Part shown: piece by piece, positions 60,736 to 64,000 of the stretch | Position numbering within the stretch: position 1 is the first letter of the stretch | Layout of the letters: each line of letters starts with the position of its first letter | Assembly: GCA_026874595.1 (NCBI GenBank) | Contig: CM049310.1 | Span: 19,136,058 to 19,200,057 of the forward strand | Origin: Sipunculus nudus | Lineage: Eukaryota > Annelida > Sipuncula > Golfingiida > Sipunculidae | DNA length: 64,000 nt | Reading direction: 5' to 3' | Translations under genes and position numbers: made by a program | Notes under the pieces: model-generated | The model's input: only the letters and a program-made list of their open reading frames with translations | The model's database searches: none | Told to the model about the DNA's origin: nothing

Positions 60736-63700
60736 AATATCTTTCTATAAATAAAGTAGTTTGGTGTTATTGTGTAGTAAAATAATGAGATGTACTTGTT
60801 TTATTGTTACAGGAAATGGTAGCCTATACATTATTCCTGTATGGGTATCAATAGGAATAAATAAATGGCCAACAAATGATATCCTGATAAGAATTTCAAA
60901 TTTAATACATAATAAGAAAAATTTAGAAAAAAAGAAACATTTCCCGCTGTTTTGATAACTCACTCAATTAAACATTACCACATCAGATATTAAATAAAAC
61001 AAAATTATGTGGAAAATACAACTGGACAAGAATTCTTGTGTATTATTTACACTCAGCAAGTTGATTTTTGATAACTTATAACTGTTTGCCTTTACATAGC
61101 CTGGTTATATATGTAGAGAATGCATTTTATGATGACATTTTGCATAACATATATGTCAGTGCTTCTGGTCCTGCTGTATGGATGCAGCTCTGCAGTACGT
61201 GTTACAATCAAGTACTTCACCAGACAGAAGTTGTTAGGTGGTTACTGAAAACACCAGCTGTGTGTCAGCTTGACTTCAAATTGTCTGTATGATTTCAATG
61301 TAGAACAATAGTAGGGTAACAGCTTTTGTTTTCAACAGAAACAGCAGGGATGATTTTGTGAGTTTATTTGTTTCACTGCAAAAAAAGGGTTATACTGAGG
61401 TAACAATAGATCAACCATTGCCAACAAAAACACCTGTAGCTACCAGAAAGAGCTACCACATGGAACAAACAGGCATTCTATCACAAGATCTCCCTAAACC
61501 AGCACAATCTTAACTGAATGTTCTTATATACATTCTATCTGTAGCTTCAAAATGGATAATGAAGAGAAATGAAGAGGCATCATCCACAGAGGTATACTGC
61601 CAAATCAGCAAGAATAATCCACAACTAGGTACAATATATATGCATAATAAAAGCACCATAATGCGAAAAATATGCCAGATTAAGTCTTGTGACCTCTTAA
61701 CTTGTAAAGTATGTACACATTTTGATAAGAATTCAACTGAAATATAATATTTTATATGTTTAATATTCATGATGAGATTCATCAAAATCGATAAAATTCC
61801 TGGAAGGTTATTGCAGCAACACCATATAAAGATGTCTGGTGACCTCTGACTCATTACATAGGTGCAGATTTTGCCAAAAATTGAACTCAGGTGAGATACT
61901 TTATTGTGTTGAATATTTTTGTTTCATGTTTCATGAAAATAGATTCCTGGCAAGTTGCTTTGGTGATACCAAAGGTTAATGGACTAATGGACAGCAGTAC
62001 AGCTAAACACACTATAAAATGAGACAGACATTTAAAACTGTGGTATCAATAGGCATCAACAAAAAGTTGCAACATACAAAAATACCGTCCATGTATAGGA
62101 TATATGAGAAACATCAGGCAGTAACACAATCAAAAGGATAATGTACGCTTAACCAGGCGAAGAACCACCAGGGCAATGTAAGCCAAAACAGGTAGACAGC
62201 CACAAATAGTACAACCTAATCCACATAAGGCAGATAACAATATACAATAAGCCACATAAAAAAAATACACTCACATACAGGACAATACAAACCACACCAG
62301 ACAAAACCCATGTAGCCCTGCCTTGGTTAAGTGTATTTACGTTTACTTCGAAAATGCTTAAAATAAAACGTTGTTCCATGTACCGACAGACGTAAATCGG
62401 TACCAGCTCTTGTCACTAAGTCCTGTAAAGTCTGTATGGTGAATCCCTGATATTTGCATATTAGGGCGTCACAAGGCTCCTGATGATTCCCTCGCATTTG
62501 GATATCAAGCTGTCATGCCTCCTGTGAATGGCATCGTTGCTATGTCCCAATGCCAATAGACAGCTCAACTCGCTTGGTAATTTTCGCACTGAAATCATGT
62601 TTTCTGAAAGTCCATACAGGGACCTTCGTGTCCTATGAAATATCTCTGCTGTTGAACACTACGGTCCATGGGCCAAATGAAAGTGCATTGTAGACACTGT
62701 CGTATCTATTTTGTACTGTGTATTTGTTTGTGTTCAAGTTACACTTAAAAGTTTTGCCCCTGTTAAGTTGCCAACATGTTGATCACTGTGATCATTTCAG
62801 CCAGCCAGTACATGACTACGTTTGTCGCGTGTGGACCTGAATATCTCACGCTGATTGGCTGAGCCAGAGAAACATTTTCAAACTGGCCTGCATTGAAAAG
62901 TGATGGTCTGATAAACGGTGATACACTGACTCACTGAGGCTGAGGGTTATATATAGTGTTGAAAGTCTTGCCGTACTAAAAATAGCCGAGGACCTTAAAA
63001 TATTAAGACTGATCAAATGGGTATATAAATAGCAAGCCAGAAGCCCACAATAGGCGGTTACTGGATAACCCATGTTGGTTTAGAAAATAAAAAAAGATTC
63101 TTGGAAAGACCACTATAATTACTCCCTACGTCACTGGGAAAGACCTTAGTTCAGTGACGCGGTGATGTATGGCGCTGAATGTCTGGTACGGCCTAAGATT
63201 ACCAGTCAAAGAAATAAGAGGGTCAGAGAGTTGTAATTAGTTATAGAAGTAACCGAAAGGTGGGAGTACGGACACTACGCGCGATACAGTGAGAGAACGT
63301 TTGGTTTCTCTGTCAAAGGCAACAATTAAGAGCCATTTCATTGACTGGGCCAGTCTAAACCCATGCAGTAAAGGCTCAGATAGGGCAGCATATGCAGTAT
63401 CAGAAAGAGTACCAAATAACAACTCAAATTAGAGCTAGAGAGTTAGTTATAGATAAATATTATACTTTTAAATGAAATATGGCTACTAAAAGGAGTAAAG
63501 AAGGAACATGACTAAAATATTAGAAGTCACATTAGCCAATTCACAAACTAATATGATACAGTATTATTTAATAGTCTTTGACAGTGGAAACAGTCATATG
63601 CACAAGAAACAGTTTACTAACAGCAGGTGTAATATCCATAAACAGGCCATTGTACAGCTGTACCAGTCCGGAGCTAATGGTATTAGCCTGGTAACAGATA

Positions 63701-64000
63701 ACCAGACAATTGGATAAGGTCAGAAACATCAGACATCATTATCTACAGACTGGACTGAATACACCACAAATACATACAAACGTGACAAAGCTGGCCATCT
63801 CAGGTGTACTAACTCTGACATGGCATGCACTCTGGAAATTTGATATACTGTATCCTTATTATCCAAGGGATATTGTTTTTAACAAAAAGTAAATTGTTTT
63901 GCATCCTGGTTGTGACATAATATTTTGCCAGTTAGATGTCTAAGGGACATAAATTTTCCTTCTTTTTCGTGTTTTGGACAAATGATCAATGATGACTTCC
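60736..64000. other. Noncoding DNA, with a CpG-richer part at about 62380-63400
   Basis: No exon recognised. The 62380-63400 part has more CG dinucleotides than its surroundings (for example TTTGTCGCGTGTGG, GTGACGCGGTGATG, CTACGCGCGATAC). It could be a promoter or first noncoding exon, in either direction. That is speculation. Confidence 0.35.

Noticed and set aside
62149-62379. Minus-strand ORF with a hydrophobic run, considered as the DDR signal-peptide exon
   Set aside because: The hydrophobic segment is internal and too long for a signal peptide, and no donor was found in the phase required by the exon at 27410-27512.

Overview
This is a 64 kb piece of an AT-rich animal nuclear genome, most likely from a marine invertebrate of the mollusc/lophotrochozoan type. 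Several things point that way: exons of 90-148 bp are bounded by GT-AG introns of 3.8-7.6 kb, there are no operons, the DNA is dense in simple repeats and non-autonomous transposon remnants, and a fragment of non-LTR retrotransposon is present. The taxonomic guess is an inference from repeat style and from the protein; nothing in the window fixes the species.

The one host gene I can defend lies on the minus strand. Four exons (27410-27512, 19691-19832, 15782-15871 and 11091-11238, in transcription order) join in frame into 483 bp. They encode one complete discoidin (F5/8 type C) domain of the discoidin domain receptor (DDR) tyrosine kinase family, with its four disulfide cysteines at the spacing found in human DDR2. 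Signal-peptide exons should lie above 27.5 kb and the second extracellular domain, membrane segment and kinase below 11 kb. I found neither, so the window is an internal slice of a very large gene.

The rest is intron or flanking DNA. At 1.88-3.09 kb is a repeat with the GGTGGC(A/G)CCACC motif that ends in a hairpin, and at 31.06-32.20 kb is a related element with a two-part 278-bp higher-order array and the same kind of terminal hairpin. At 4.07-4.74 kb is the 3' end of a LINE. Two minisatellites lie at 8.07-8.77 kb. At 20.54-22.27 kb is a 1.7 kb long-inverted-repeat element flanked by a 10-bp direct repeat, holding a 490-bp purine tract. At 47.38-47.82 kb is a TA-flanked MITE. At about 58.0-58.69 kb is a 36-bp minisatellite that is open in both directions. 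Short tandem repeats are scattered elsewhere.

The most interesting points are the altered collagen-contact loop in the DDR domain, the paired-change terminal hairpins shared by two elements, and the alternating 129/149-bp palindrome spacing in the 31 kb array. No rRNA, tRNA, CRISPR or virus-like genes were seen.
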